Shown: positions 54,996 through 64,000, counted from the first letter of the stretch. The stretch is 64,000 nt of DNA from Parabacteroides sp. PM6-13 (GCF_029892605.1 NZ_JARXWF010000009.1:1-64000); one strand, 5' to 3'. The notes: generated by a model from the sequence alone, not told the origin. A program made the numbers and translations.

Positions 54996-57900
54996 ATGAA
55001 AACATCACCTCTTGGTAAATTATGTGTCTGGATAACGCTGTTATTCCTGGCACAAGTGGTTTATGCGCAGCAGATACCCGTGCAGGGTACTGTTATCTCG
55101 GCGACGGATGACTACCCGATTATCGGTGCATCTGTTATTGAAAAAGGTACGTTGAATGGTAATGTGACCGACCTGGACGGGAAGTTCACCTTGCATGTTC
55201 CTAAAGGAGCGACCATTCAGATCAGCTACATTGGTTATATCACGCAGGAGATCATTATCGACAACGCGGCTCCTCTACAGATTCTATTAGCGGAAGATGT
55301 GCAGCAGCTCGGCGATGTGATTGTAACCGGTTACTCTTCCCAGAAAAAGGCCGACTTGACGGGTGCGGTGTCTGTGGTGAAGATGGACGAGGTGAAGACC
55401 ATCAATACCAGCAATGCTATGCAGTCGTTGCAGGGACGTGTGCCGGGTGTTCACATCACCAATACGGGAAATCCGACCGGCGACGTTGACGTGAAGGTGC
55501 GCGGTGTCTCTACCTTAGGCAATAGCCGTCCGCTTTATATCATCGACGGGGTGCCGAGCACGCGCTCGATGAATGAGATTGCGACGTCGGATATCGAATC
55601 CATCCAGGTATTGAAGGATGCTTCGGCAGCCAGTATCTATGGTTCGCGTGCGGCTAACGGCGTGATTATCGTAACCACGAAAAAGGGGAAAGCCGGCGGA
55701 ACACATGTAGAGTTCCGTGCCTCCCTGACAGCTGCCCAATGGCAACGTTCGGTGGATCTGTTGAATGCCGAAGAGCGCGGACAGGCACAGTGGCTGGCGG
55801 CTATGACCGATAAGATCGACCCTAACTATGGTAACTATACATTCGATTGGAACAAAGATGCCAATGGAAACCCCGTGTTGAACAGGGTGAATCTGCCTGA
55901 GTACCTGTATGTCGGCGGCGTGGCCACCATGGAAGCGACCGATACCGACTGGGTGAAAGAGATCAGCCGCACCGGTTTCATTCAGAATTACAATGTGACC
56001 GTAACCAACGGGAATGAGAAGGGACGCGCACTTTTCTCGGTGGATTATTACGGCAATAGCGGAACGATCAAGAGTTCATACTTCAACCGTATCGTGGCAC
56101 GTATCAACAGCGATTATAAATTGTTTAACGACCGTGTGACGATTGGTGAAAACCTCTCGGTGTCGAAAACGCGTGAGTCTGCTCTCGACGCGGCCAACCT
56201 GCAAGACCGGGCACGCCTGATTCAGCCTTTGGTGCCAGTCCACGATATGGAAGGCGGCTGGGGTGGTCCTGCCAGCAATATGAGCGACCGGCAGAATCCG
56301 GTGCGTATGATCGAAGACAATAAAGATAACTACAAAGATGTGGTTCGTCTGTTTGGTGATATCAGCCTGGATGTGGAGATATTGAAAGGATTGAATTTCC
56401 GCTCGAAATTGGGTATCGACTACACCGCCTTCTGGCAACGCTATATGCAAAAGAGCTATCAGTCGGGGTTCCTCTCGGATGAGACGGCACGCCTGGACAC
56501 ACATGCCAACTACGGTGGCAACTGGATTTTGAGTAATACGTTGAACTACAAAGAATCATTCGGAAAGCATGCCATCGATATTCTGGTGGGTCAGGAAATG
56601 TTGAAATATCAGTTTGAAGATATGTCGGCAGGACGCGATGGCTTTGTATTGGAATCGCCCGACTATATGTATCTCTCTGCCGGAGAGGTTAACTTCCGTA
56701 ACAGCGGTGGCGCTACCTCTTATGCACTCTCTTCTTTCTTTGGTAAGGTCAACTATGTGTATGACAATAAATACCTGGCTTCCTTCACCCTGCGTCGCGA
56801 TGGTTCGTCGCGCTTCGGGGCAAACAATCGCTGGGGTACCTTCCCCGCCTTCTCATTGGGATGGCGCTTGACCGAAGAGAGCTTCTTTGAAGGAGCGAAG
56901 AGTGTATTCTCAGATCTGAAACTGCGTTATGGCTGGGGGATGACCGGTAACCAGGAGATCGACAACTACGCGGCTTACGGTTTGTATCAGGCTCGCTACT
57001 ATACCGATCCTACCTGGGAACGCGATCAGGGAACAGCTTATGATATTTACGGAAACAACCAGGGAACCCTGCCTTCCGGATTTATCCGCACCCAACGTCC
57101 GAACGAAAACCTGAAATGGGAAGCTACCACACAGCATAATGCTGGTATCGATTTTGGTCTGTTCGATCAGAAGTTTGTCGGATCTGTCGATTACTTCTTT
57201 AAAGAAACAAACGATATTCTGGTGAAGCCTCCTTACATTGCTACGATCGGCTTTGGCGGCGACAGCTATGTGAATGGTGCCAGCATGGAGAACTGGGGAT
57301 TGGAATTTGCCCTGACCTATAACCAAAAGATCGGCGAAGTGGATCTGGCCGTGACAGGCAATATCGCCAGCTACCGCAACAAGATCACGAAATTGCCGGA
57401 AGATGTAATCAACTCCTATCCGGGTAACGGCAACGACCAGACGATTCTGGGACGCCCCTGGAAATCGCTTTTCGGCTATGTGACCGACGGACTGTTTCAG
57501 ACGCAGGAAGAGGTCGATGCCCATGTGGATCAACCCGGTAAAGGCCTCGGACGCATCCGTTACAAAAATCTGAATGGCGACAATAAGATCAACGACGAAG
57601 ACCGCACCTGGCTGGGTACGGAAGATCCCGATTTCCTGTATGGACTGAATGTAGCTGCTTCCTGGAAGAATTTCGATTTCTCTATGTTCTGGAACGGACA
57701 GGTCGGATCGTATACCTACAATTGGTTGAAAGAGTTTACCGATTTCTATGGATTCTTCGGCGGACAGAACTACGGAACACGCCTGTTGGACGGCTGGCGT
57801 CCTGATAATACGAACACGACCATTCCGGCTGTGTCGGGAAGTGATGTGAACAATGAGATCCGCACCTCGGATTACTTTGTGGAAAACACCTCTTTCTTGA

Positions 57901-58115
57901 AATTGGCTAACCTGGAAATAGGCTATCGCCTGCCGGAACATCTGTTGAAAGCGGCACGCATAAGTAGTGCCCGTCTCTATATCTCCGGGCAGAACCTGTT
58001 GACCTTCAAGAAAAACTGGGGCAAAGATGCCTTCACCGGTGTCGATCCTGAAACACCTCGTTTTGCCTATCCGGTGCCACGGTCGTTTACGTTTGGGTTG
58101 AATGTCTCTTTTTAA
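54996..58115 (+). CDS. SusC-like TonB-dependent transporter (fructan locus)
   Basis: Outer-membrane importer of 1039 aa from ATG 54996 (signal peptide ending QVVYAQ). ATG 54969 is a possible alternative; the upstream ATG 54873 lies before the promoter box. Domains: carboxypeptidase-regulatory-like (QGTVISATDDYPIIGASVIEKG), TonB-box-like QQLGDVIVTGYSSQKK, plug with RPLYIIDGVPSTRS and DASAASIYGSRAANGVIIVTTKKG, and a barrel ending PRSFTFGLNVSF. It belongs to a group distinct from the two xylan SusC proteins. It is followed by susD, GH32 and fructokinase, so fructan oligosaccharides are the expected cargo. This is inferred from neighbours. Confidence 0.93.
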   Translation: MKTSPLGKLCVWITLLFLAQVVYAQQIPVQGTVISATDDYPIIGASVIEKGTLNGNVTDLDGKFTLHVPKGATIQISYIGYITQEIIIDNAAPLQILLAEDVQQLGDVIVTGYSSQKKADLTGAVSVVKMDEVKTINTSNAMQSLQGRVPGVHITNTGNPTGDVDVKVRGVSTLGNSRPLYIIDGVPSTRSMNEIATSDIESIQVLKDASAASIYGSRAANGVIIVTTKKGKAGGTHVEFRASLTAAQWQRSVDLLNAEERGQAQWLAAMTDKIDPNYGNYTFDWNKDANGNPVLNRVNLPEYLYVGGVATMEATDTDWVKEISRTGFIQNYNVTVTNGNEKGRALFSVDYYGNSGTIKSSYFNRIVARINSDYKLFNDRVTIGENLSVSKTRESALDAANLQDRARLIQPLVPVHDMEGGWGGPASNMSDRQNPVRMIEDNKDNYKDVVRLFGDISLDVEILKGLNFRSKLGIDYTAFWQRYMQKSYQSGFLSDETARLDTHANYGGNWILSNTLNYKESFGKHAIDILVGQEMLKYQFEDMSAGRDGFVLESPDYMYLSAGEVNFRNSGGATSYALSSFFGKVNYVYDNKYLASFTLRRDGSSRFGANNRWGTFPAFSLGWRLTEESFFEGAKSVFSDLKLRYGWGMTGNQEIDNYAAYGLYQARYYTDPTWERDQGTAYDIYGNNQGTLPSGFIRTQRPNENLKWEATTQHNAGIDFGLFDQKFVGSVDYFFKETNDILVKPPYIATIGFGGDSYVNGASMENWGLEFALTYNQKIGEVDLAVTGNIASYRNKITKLPEDVINSYPGNGNDQTILGRPWKSLFGYVTDGLFQTQEEVDAHVDQPGKGLGRIRYKNLNGDNKINDEDRTWLGTEDPDFLYGLNVAASWKNFDFSMFWNGQVGSYTYNWLKEFTDFYGFFGGQNYGTRLLDGWRPDNTNTTIPAVSGSDVNNEIRTSDYFVENTSFLKLANLEIGYRLPEHLLKAARISSARLYISGQNLLTFKKNWGKDAFTGVDPETPRFAYPVPRSFTFGLNVSF

Positions 58116-58158
58116 TTCATCATTCTTTATTCATCATTCATCATTAATAATTAGTAAC

Positions 58159-59886
58159 GTGAAAACATTAAAATACATAACCATATCGGCCGCCTTATTA
58201 CTTCCCATGGCGGCATGTGATTCTTTTCTGGACGAATCACCTAAAGGAGTGGCCGGCTCGGAAGCCTTGAATACACCGGCTGAAATAGAAAAAATGGTCA
58301 TTGCGGCCTATTCCTCTCTGGGGAACGATAACTACCAACGGGGCATGAATGCGCTTTGGCCCTATGGCGACCTGCGCAGCGGCGACTCCCACAAAGGAGG
58401 CGACGGCCCGGGTGATATGGGCGACTTCAATACCTTCGAGACATTTGTCTATATGCGCGACGACCTGGGTTACCTGGATCAGAAATGGTATGGGCAATAC
58501 ATCAACATCGCCCGCGCAAACGATGCCCTGGGCCGTATCGTAGCTGCTTCCGAAAGTGACTATCCGAAGAAGAAGATCCGCGAAGCAGAGATGCGTTTCC
58601 TGCGTGCGCATTACTACTTTGAACTGAAGGTATTATTCAAACAGGTGCCTTTTGTCGATGAAACCATTCCGACAGAGGAGTATATCAATATCTCCAATGT
58701 GGAATATAGTAGCCAGGAGTTATGGGATAAGATCGTAGCGGAGTTTCGTTTTGCTGCGGAAAACCTGCCGGATAACAACGAGGACAAAGGACGCGCCAAC
58801 AAAGGTATGGCCAAAGCCTACCTGGCCAAGGCATTGCTCTTCTCGGCTTACGAACAGGATGAAAAGCATAATGTGGTGAATATAAACAAGACAAAATTGG
58901 AAGAGGTAGCCGCTTTATGCAAAGAGTTGGGAGGCAGCTACGCGCTATCGAACGACTTTGCCGACAACTTCCTGTGCGAAACAGAGAACGGTCCCGAATC
59001 GATCTTTGCCATCCAACATTCGCATAGCGACGGTACGTTGCGCGGACGCCTCGACTGGGGTGCGATGCTTAACTATCCGATGAATCCTGAATACGGATGC
59101 TGCGGCTTCCATCAGCCAACACAGAATATGGTGAATGCTTTCCGTACGGATGCCAGCGGGCTGCCGTTGTTAGACACATTCAATGAAAAGAGTATCACGA
59201 CGCCCGACGATCTGTTGGAGAACAATGTCGACCCGCGCCTCAATCATACGGTGGCTATTCCGGGATTGCCTTACAAATACAATCCGGAGTTTATTTTCCA
59301 GACCGACTGGAACCGCAGCCCTCAAACCTACGGGCCGTTTATGTCGATGAAAGAGACTGTATTGCCCGATTGCCCCTGCTTTGCCAAGGCAGATCCGTTT
59401 ATGTCGAGCTCCAAGAACAGGGATGTGATCCGTTACGACGATGTCGTGTTGTGGCAGGCGGAAGCCCTGATCGAACTGGGTCGTCAGGATGAGGCATTGC
59501 CGTTGATCAATGCGATCCGGGAGCGTGCCGGCCGTAGCACAGCGAAACTGGTCGATGTGCAGGGTGATGCGATAGCCAAGTTCCATGTAGCAACCTATCA
59601 GCCCGGCGTGAATTGCCCGGCATGGACACAGGACTTTGCCCGGAAAGCATTGCGCTTCGAGCGTCGCCTGGAATTCTCCCAGGAGGGACACCGCTTCTTC
59701 GACCTGGTACGCTGGGGCATTGCTTCGGAGACGGTCAACGAATACCTGGCCGTAGAGAAGGTACGCCGTGGTGCTTACCTGCAGGAGGCGAAATTTACTA
59801 AAAACCGCGATGAATATTTCCCGATTCCCAAAGCGCAGATCAATTTCAGCAAGAAGTTGTATCAGCAAAACTACGGATGGGAATAA
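58159..59886 (+). CDS. SusD-like glycan-binding lipoprotein (fructan locus)
   Basis: RagB/SusD lipoprotein of 575 aa from GTG 58159, which gives a proper signal with lipobox LPMAAC followed by DSFLDESPKG. The frame is open to 58102, but that extension is encoded by a TTCATCATT-type microsatellite overlapping the susC end and is unlikely to be translated. Typical helices are KKKIREAEMRFLRAHYYFELKVLFKQVPFVDE, GMAKAYLAKALLFSAYEQ and VVLWQAEALIELGRQDEALPLINAIRERAG, and RKALRFERRLEFSQEGHRFFDLVRWG. It pairs with the SusC upstream. Confidence 0.92.
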   Translation: MKTLKYITISAALLLPMAACDSFLDESPKGVAGSEALNTPAEIEKMVIAAYSSLGNDNYQRGMNALWPYGDLRSGDSHKGGDGPGDMGDFNTFETFVYMRDDLGYLDQKWYGQYINIARANDALGRIVAASESDYPKKKIREAEMRFLRAHYYFELKVLFKQVPFVDETIPTEEYINISNVEYSSQELWDKIVAEFRFAAENLPDNNEDKGRANKGMAKAYLAKALLFSAYEQDEKHNVVNINKTKLEEVAALCKELGGSYALSNDFADNFLCETENGPESIFAIQHSHSDGTLRGRLDWGAMLNYPMNPEYGCCGFHQPTQNMVNAFRTDASGLPLLDTFNEKSITTPDDLLENNVDPRLNHTVAIPGLPYKYNPEFIFQTDWNRSPQTYGPFMSMKETVLPDCPCFAKADPFMSSSKNRDVIRYDDVVLWQAEALIELGRQDEALPLINAIRERAGRSTAKLVDVQGDAIAKFHVATYQPGVNCPAWTQDFARKALRFERRLEFSQEGHRFFDLVRWGIASETVNEYLAVEKVRRGAYLQEAKFTKNRDEYFPIPKAQINFSKKLYQQNYGWE

Positions 59887-59929
59887 ACAATATGAATAAG
59901 ATTAATCCATACACAAAAAACAATATATC

Positions 59930-61531
59930 ATGAAACATCTGACATTAGTAATCATTGGCTGTTGCCTGTTGGCTGCCTGCAACAGCCAGAAGGGTGAACA
60001 GAACGAATCGAAAGAAAACCTGGCATTCCAGGAATCATATCGCCCGCAGATCCATTTCTCTCCGGCTTCCGGCTGGATGAATGATCCGAACGGCATGGTC
60101 TATTATGAAGGCGAATACCACCTTTACTACCAGCACTATCCGGAAGATACAAAGTGGGGACCTATGCACTGGGGGCATGCGATCAGTAGCGACCTGGTTC
60201 ATTGGGAACACCAGCCGATCGCGATCTACCCCGATGAGATGGGATATATCTTTTCCGGTAGCGCGGTGGTAGACACGAACAACAGCTCGGGCTTAGGTAC
60301 AATAGAGAACCCTCCATTGATCGCTTTTTTCACCTATCACGATATGGCGAAAGAGAAAGCCGGCGAGATCGATATCGAGTCGCAGGCGATCGCCTACAGT
60401 CTGGATAAAGGACGCACCTGGACGAAGTATGCCAAGAATCCGGTGGTGAAGAACCCTGGCATCCGCGACTTCCGCGACCCGAAAGTGATCTGGCACGAGG
60501 CATCCAAGCAATGGATCATGAGCGTAGCCTCCGGGCAGGTGATCCGTTTCTATAGCTCGACAGACTGCCTGGCGTGGCATGAGCTGAGTGAATTTGGAAG
60601 CGGAAAAGGCAACCACGATGGCGTATGGGAATGTCCTGACCTATTCCCGTTGAAGGTATCGAATTCCGACGAAGAGAAATGGGTGCTTATCGTGAATATC
60701 AACCCGGGCGGCCCGGCTGGTGGATCGGCTTCGCAGTATTTTGTAGGCGATTTCGACGGGAAGCAGTTCGTTTCTGATCAAAAAGAGACGCTTTGGATGG
60801 ATTATGGAAAAGACAATTACGCCGGTGTGACCTGGTCGGACGCGCCCGACAACCGCCGAATCCTGATCGGTTGGATGAATAACTGGCAATATGCCGGGCA
60901 TGAACCGACTACGGTATGGAGCGGAGCCGCCACCTTCCCGCGTGAGATGGGATTGGTGAAAGACGGTTCGATCTACCTGTTGACCTCTACCCCGGTGAAA
61001 GAGTTGGATCGCCTGCGGGAAAAAACCGTAGACATACAACCGACCACCATCAATAAGACCCTCCTGTTGTCCGATCTGATCACCTTTGAAACAGCGCCGC
61101 TTGAAATCAATCTGCGCTTCAACCAGGAGAATAATACCCAGATGAACTTTGCGACCAAATACGGTATCCGTCTGAAAAATGAAAAGGGCGAGTATATAGC
61201 GATTGGCTACGATAACCTGAATAAGGTGTTCTATGTGGACCGTACCAATGCTACCGGCGAGACCTTCTCTCCGTCGTTTGCCAGCCTGCATGGCGCGCCC
61301 TATATCATTAACAGTCCGCAGGTCGACTGGCAACTGTTGGTTGATGTCTCTTCCGTTGAATTCTTTGCCGCAGGTAATCGCATTGTTTTGACGAATACCT
61401 TTTACCCTTCCGAGCCGTTCAACACCGTGGAACTGTTCACGCAGGACGGAGTGATCGGACTGACTAAAGGCTCAATTACCCAATTGAGTTCCATCTGGAA
61501 ACAGGACGTATCATCAGACAAAGCCAAGTAA
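59930..61531 (+). CDS. GH32 fructan hydrolase (levanase/inulinase type), lipoprotein
   Basis: Retaining GH32 enzyme of 533 aa that releases fructose from levan, inulin or sucrose-type fructans. Lipobox LLAAC (cysteine 17). The propeller shows nucleophile box GWMNDPNGMVYY (D52), GPMHWGHAISSDLVHWEH, transition-state box FRDPK (about 182-185) and acid/base box WECPDLFP (E234). The C-terminal beta-sandwich (from about 365) contains FATKYGIRLKNEKGEYIAIGYD and VSSVEFFAAGNRIVLTNTFYP. It lies 43 bases after susD and one base before the fructokinase start codon region. Exo-fructosidase is likelier than endo-levanase, but the linkage preference cannot be told. Confidence 0.94.
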   Translation: MKHLTLVIIGCCLLAACNSQKGEQNESKENLAFQESYRPQIHFSPASGWMNDPNGMVYYEGEYHLYYQHYPEDTKWGPMHWGHAISSDLVHWEHQPIAIYPDEMGYIFSGSAVVDTNNSSGLGTIENPPLIAFFTYHDMAKEKAGEIDIESQAIAYSLDKGRTWTKYAKNPVVKNPGIRDFRDPKVIWHEASKQWIMSVASGQVIRFYSSTDCLAWHELSEFGSGKGNHDGVWECPDLFPLKVSNSDEEKWVLIVNINPGGPAGGSASQYFVGDFDGKQFVSDQKETLWMDYGKDNYAGVTWSDAPDNRRILIGWMNNWQYAGHEPTTVWSGAATFPREMGLVKDGSIYLLTSTPVKELDRLREKTVDIQPTTINKTLLLSDLITFETAPLEINLRFNQENNTQMNFATKYGIRLKNEKGEYIAIGYDNLNKVFYVDRTNATGETFSPSFASLHGAPYIINSPQVDWQLLVDVSSVEFFAAGNRIVLTNTFYPSEPFNTVELFTQDGVIGLTKGSITQLSSIWKQDVSSDKAK

Positions 61532-61532
61532 T

Positions 61533-62408
61533 ATGCAACAAGATAAGCCATTAGTCGTAGGACTCGGGGAACTGCTCTGGGATGTGTTCCCGGATCAGAA
61601 GAAAGCCGGCGGTGCTCCGATCAACTTTGTCTACCATGCTACCCAGATGGGAGCCGAAGGCTGTGCCATCAGCGCGGTGGGAAATGATGTTTTCGGTACG
61701 GAGATCATCATGGAACTGGAGAAAAACAATATCTGCAATTACATTGAGAAGGTAGAGCATCCGACAGGAAGCGTACTGGTGGAGCTCCACGAGGGCTCGC
61801 CTACCTACCGGATTATCGAAGGGGTTGCCTGGGACTATCTGCCACTCACACAACAGGCTATCGACCTGGTGAAACGAGCCGACTCGATCTGTTTCGGCAC
61901 CCTGGCGCAACGCTCGCCGGTATCGCATGAAACGATCTCTACCCTGATGTCGTATGCGCGGCCCGAGGCGCTTCGCTTTTTCGATATCAACCTGCGACAA
62001 CATTATTATAGTAAGGAATTGATCGAGTCTTCCTTGGAAAAGGCAAACGTATTCAAATTGAACGATGAAGAATTGCTGTTGTTGCGTCCGATGTTCGCCC
62101 TGGAGGGAAGCGACGACGAGGTGTGCGCCTGGTTTATGAAACGTTTCGATCTGCGTTACCTTATATTGACCGGCGGCAGTCAGTTCAGCACCATTTATTC
62201 GACAACCGAAAAGTCGACTATCCCGACTCCACGTGTGACGGTGGCCGATACGGTCGGTGCAGGTGATTCTTTCTCGGGTGCTTTTATCTATTCTATCCTT
62301 TCCGGTAAATCGCTGAGCGAATCGCATCAGAAAGCGGTAGAAATAGCCGCGTTTGTATGTACACAGCAGGGGGCCTGGCCGGCGTATGAGTTAATGGTTA
62401 ATGGTTAA
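61533..62408 (+). CDS. Fructokinase, PfkB family
   Basis: Cytoplasmic ribokinase-family sugar kinase of 291 aa. Signatures are VVGLGELLWDVFPDQKKAGGAPINFVYHATQMG at the start (sugar site), FFDINLRQHYY, NDEELLLL, LILTGGSQFS, and the anion-hole and catalytic base box DTVGAGDSFSGAF (aspartate about 245). It would phosphorylate fructose set free by the GH32 enzyme. It starts two bases after the GH32 stop, so the two are translationally linked. The stop lies in a TTAATGG/TTAATTG microrepeat, so the last few residues (ELMVNG) are partly repeat-encoded. Confidence 0.93.
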   Translation: MQQDKPLVVGLGELLWDVFPDQKKAGGAPINFVYHATQMGAEGCAISAVGNDVFGTEIIMELEKNNICNYIEKVEHPTGSVLVELHEGSPTYRIIEGVAWDYLPLTQQAIDLVKRADSICFGTLAQRSPVSHETISTLMSYARPEALRFFDINLRQHYYSKELIESSLEKANVFKLNDEELLLLRPMFALEGSDDEVCAWFMKRFDLRYLILTGGSQFSTIYSTTEKSTIPTPRVTVADTVGAGDSFSGAFIYSILSGKSLSESHQKAVEIAAFVCTQQGAWPAYELMVNG

Positions 62409-62495
62409 TTGTTAATTGTTAAGCGGTGGCTGGCGTTGATTTTCAAGTAGGAGGAAAGGGGAAGATTTGCAGAAAGCCCGGAAGGGCTTCAACCT

Positions 62496-62649
62496 GGATA
62501 ACCCCGTGCAAGCCGTCAGGCGCAGCTCGGGGTGGAGGTAAATCTATATAATGAGCTCCGTAGGAGGTCAACTGTTGAGCCCCTACGGAGCTCGTGTCTC
62601 TGCGACAACCCACCCCGAGCTGCGCCTGACGGCTTGCACGGGGTTATCC
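62496..62649. repeat. Inverted repeat with 40-bp perfect arms (copy 2)
   Basis: 62496-62535 (GGATAACCCCGTGCAAGCCG...) and 62610-62649 are exact reverse complements over 40 bp. A nested 12-bp perfect stem GAGCTCCGTAGG pairs at 62553-62564 and 62582-62593. The right arm matches 14149-14188 at 39 of 40 positions. AGTCC/GGACT stems flank both copies, so this is the same dispersed family as 13997-14239. Confidence 0.9.
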
Positions 62650-62746
62650 AAGTATAAGTCCTTCCGGACTTCAGTATCTTCACATCTTCCAAAATTGGAA
62701 GATGCAAGGAAAGGAGAAAGGTTGCGGGGATGCACGCCGCAGGCGT

Positions 62747-62920
62747 GAGATTATGCATAACCGTATGCAAGCGTAGCGCAGCTTACGGTAGTGAATCATC
62801 TATATAAAAAGCCCCGCATGGGGCGGGATTATGGCGGATCTCGCACCTGCGGCGCTTGACTGACAGGGAGTCGCTATACCGTAAGCTGCGCTACGCTTGC
62901 ATACGGTTATGCATAATCTC
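62747..62920. repeat. Inverted repeat with 44-bp perfect arms
   Basis: 62747-62790 (GAGATTATGCATAACCGTAT...) and 62877-62920 are exact reverse complements over 44 bp, with an 86-base GC-rich centre holding CCCCGCATGGGG. Imperfect pairing continues outward (GGGGATGCACGCCGC against GGCAGCGCGCTCCCC). No transposase or open reading frame is linked to it. Confidence 0.9.
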
Positions 62921-63045
62921 GCGCTGGCAGCGCGCTCCCCACCTTCCAATTTTCCCAAAATTTGAAGATCAGCGCAACCACTAACAGTTACGCTTAGCGA
63001 AATACAAAATAATTATGAATAAATGATACTTAAATAATTAAAACA

Positions 63046-64000
63046 ATGAAAGAAAAAAATATAGCTTTCAAGCTTGTCCCCCTTATGCTGGCATTCTTTG
63101 CCATGGGTTTTGTGGATCTGGTCGGCACGGCCACCAATTATGTGAAAGACGATCTGGGATTGTCGGATAGTATGGCCAATCTATTCCCGTCGATGGTTTT
63201 CTTCTGGTTCCTATTATGCTCGGTGCCAACCGGTATGTTGATGAACCGAATTGGACGCCGGAAGACGGTGTTATTGAGCCTGGCGGTCACGGCCGTTTCT
63301 CTGTTGATACCGATTGTGAATTACTCGTTTGTCGGTATGTTACTCTCTTTCTCCCTGTTGGGGATAGGGAATGCCATCATGCAAGTGTCGATCAATCCAT
63401 TGCTCTCGAATGTGGTGTCGGGAAAAGGATTGGCCAGTTCGCTTACTTTCGGCCAGTTCATCAAAGCCATCGCCTCGTTTATCACCCCGTTGATTGCCAG
63501 CTGGGGCGCGACGCAGTTCGACAATTGGCGCATTATGTTCCCCATTTTCATGGTGGTAGCCATGGCAGCTGTACTGTTTCTGGGCATGACCGCTATCCGG
63601 GAGGACGACGAGAAAAGCGAAGCCTCAACCTTCGGACAATGCTTTGCGCTCCTGGGCGATAAGATGATCCTATTGTCGTTCCTCGGTATTATGTGTCATG
63701 TCGGGATTGATGTCGGTACCAATGTGACTGCGCCGAAGCTGTTAATCGAACGGTTGGGTATGTCGTTGCACGATGCCGTGTATGCGACCAGTGTCTATTT
63801 CCTTTTCCGCACGATCGGTTGCTTTCTGGGCACTTTCATCCTGGCCAAATGTTCTTCGAAGCCCTTTTTCATCCTTAGCGCCCTCTCGATGGCGTTGGGA
63901 TTCGGCGGCTTATTTTTCCTGAACGATCTCTATGCGATCTATATCTGTATCGCATTGATCGGCTTCGGTAATTCCAATATCTTCCCGATCATTATGTCGC
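63046..64000 (+). CDS. FHS-family sugar permease (MFS), partial
   Basis: Inner-membrane major facilitator transporter, cut by the right edge; 318 codons are visible with no stop. It begins MKEKNIAFKLVPLMLAFFAM, then GFVDLVGTATNYVKDDLGLSD, and the MFS loop GMLMNRIGRRKTVLLSL. Several hydrophobic helices follow, including FVGMLLSFSLLGIGNAIMQVSINPLLSNVV in part and GIMCHVGIDVGTNVTAPKLL. This fits the FHS (fucose/galactose/glucose permease) group, whose members import fructose in Bacteroides fructan loci. With GH32 and fructokinase upstream, fructose is the expected substrate. Start ATG 63046 is the first in frame after the repeat region. Confidence 0.88.
   Translation, partial: MKEKNIAFKLVPLMLAFFAMGFVDLVGTATNYVKDDLGLSDSMANLFPSMVFFWFLLCSVPTGMLMNRIGRRKTVLLSLAVTAVSLLIPIVNYSFVGMLLSFSLLGIGNAIMQVSINPLLSNVVSGKGLASSLTFGQFIKAIASFITPLIASWGATQFDNWRIMFPIFMVVAMAAVLFLGMTAIREDDEKSEASTFGQCFALLGDKMILLSFLGIMCHVGIDVGTNVTAPKLLIERLGMSLHDAVYATSVYFLFRTIGCFLGTFILAKCSSKPFFILSALSMALGFGGLFFLNDLYAIYICIALIGFGNSNIFPIIMS

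Larger units (their letters stand above)
62409..63045. other. Repeat-filled gap inside the fructan operon
   Basis: 637 bases between the fructokinase and permease genes without a supportable gene. After the TTAAT microrepeat at the fructokinase end it contains two long inverted repeats (62496-62649 and 62747-62920), a short stem around CTTCCAAAATTGGAAG near 62685-62700, and an AT-rich leader. No TAnnTTTG box was found, so the permease may rely on read-through or on an unrecognised promoter. Confidence 0.65.

Noticed and set aside
56910-57941. 343-codon frame antisense to the fructan susC
   Set aside because: The plus-strand SusC barrel is unambiguous, and the antisense translation has no recognisable features.
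58102-58158. Upstream start for the fructan SusD
   Set aside because: It overlaps the susC end and is encoded by a TTCATCATT microrepeat; GTG 58159 gives a normal lipoprotein signal.
62516-62770. Short open frames in the gap after fructokinase (both strands)
   Set aside because: They arise inside the long inverted repeats, where both strands stay open because of base composition.

Overview
The window looks like chromosome of a Bacteroidota gut or rumen-type bacterium, most likely Parabacteroides or a close relative. The evidence is the 5' end of a 16S rRNA gene with the GCTAGCGACAGGC variant at the left edge, TAnnTTTG-type -7 promoter boxes in front of several genes, three SusC/SusD pairs and a hybrid two-component sensor (HTCS). 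The genus is an inference from a very short 16S stretch.

Layout. (1) 1-10981 is core genome: a leftward 16S start with its promoter, then tcdA, lolD, a sodium:neurotransmitter-type symporter and a Pit phosphate transporter rightward. A leftward dapB - lepB - lepB paralogue - WbqC operon follows, then a DUF2851 gene. (2) 10962-25212 is a leftward xylan utilisation locus (locus A): CE6-GH51 fusion, GH43, DUF1080, SusD, SusC and GH115. (3) 25213-25728 is a divergent control region with a four-unit 22-bp tandem array, followed by a rightward HTCS regulator (25729-29712). (4) 29775-52894 is a second, larger leftward glucurono(arabino)xylan locus (locus B): GH3, GH95, GH43-CBM6, a GH8-GH67 fusion, cytoplasmic GH43, GH10, GPH-type symporter, GH115, SusD, SusC and GH43. 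(5) An M23 peptidase gene (53116-54807) separates this from (6) a rightward fructan locus (54996 to the right edge): SusC, SusD, GH32, fructokinase and an FHS-family sugar permease cut by the window end.

How the genes fit together. A surface or periplasmic GH10 xylanase makes decorated xylo-oligosaccharides that the SusCD pairs import. GH115 and GH67 remove (methyl)glucuronic acid, GH51 and GH43 enzymes remove arabinose or xylose, the CE6 domain deacetylates, and GH95 probably removes a terminal L-galactose or L-fucose. GH8 trims the reducing end, GH3 and GH43 finish to xylose, and the GPH symporter carries oligosaccharides inward to the cytoplasmic GH43. The single HTCS between the loci, and a shared TGCCTATG motif about 85-91 bp upstream of both xylan susC genes, suggest one regulator serves both. 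In the fructan locus, GH32 releases fructose, the FHS permease imports it and the fructokinase phosphorylates it.

Most worth a second look: the GH8-GH67 fusion with both catalytic sets intact, the CE6-GH51 fusion, a signal peptidase paralogue that has lost its catalytic lysine, the 4 x 22 bp palindromic array beside the HTCS, the operator-like repeats before the fructan susC and before a GH43 gene, and three very long perfect or near-perfect inverted repeats.
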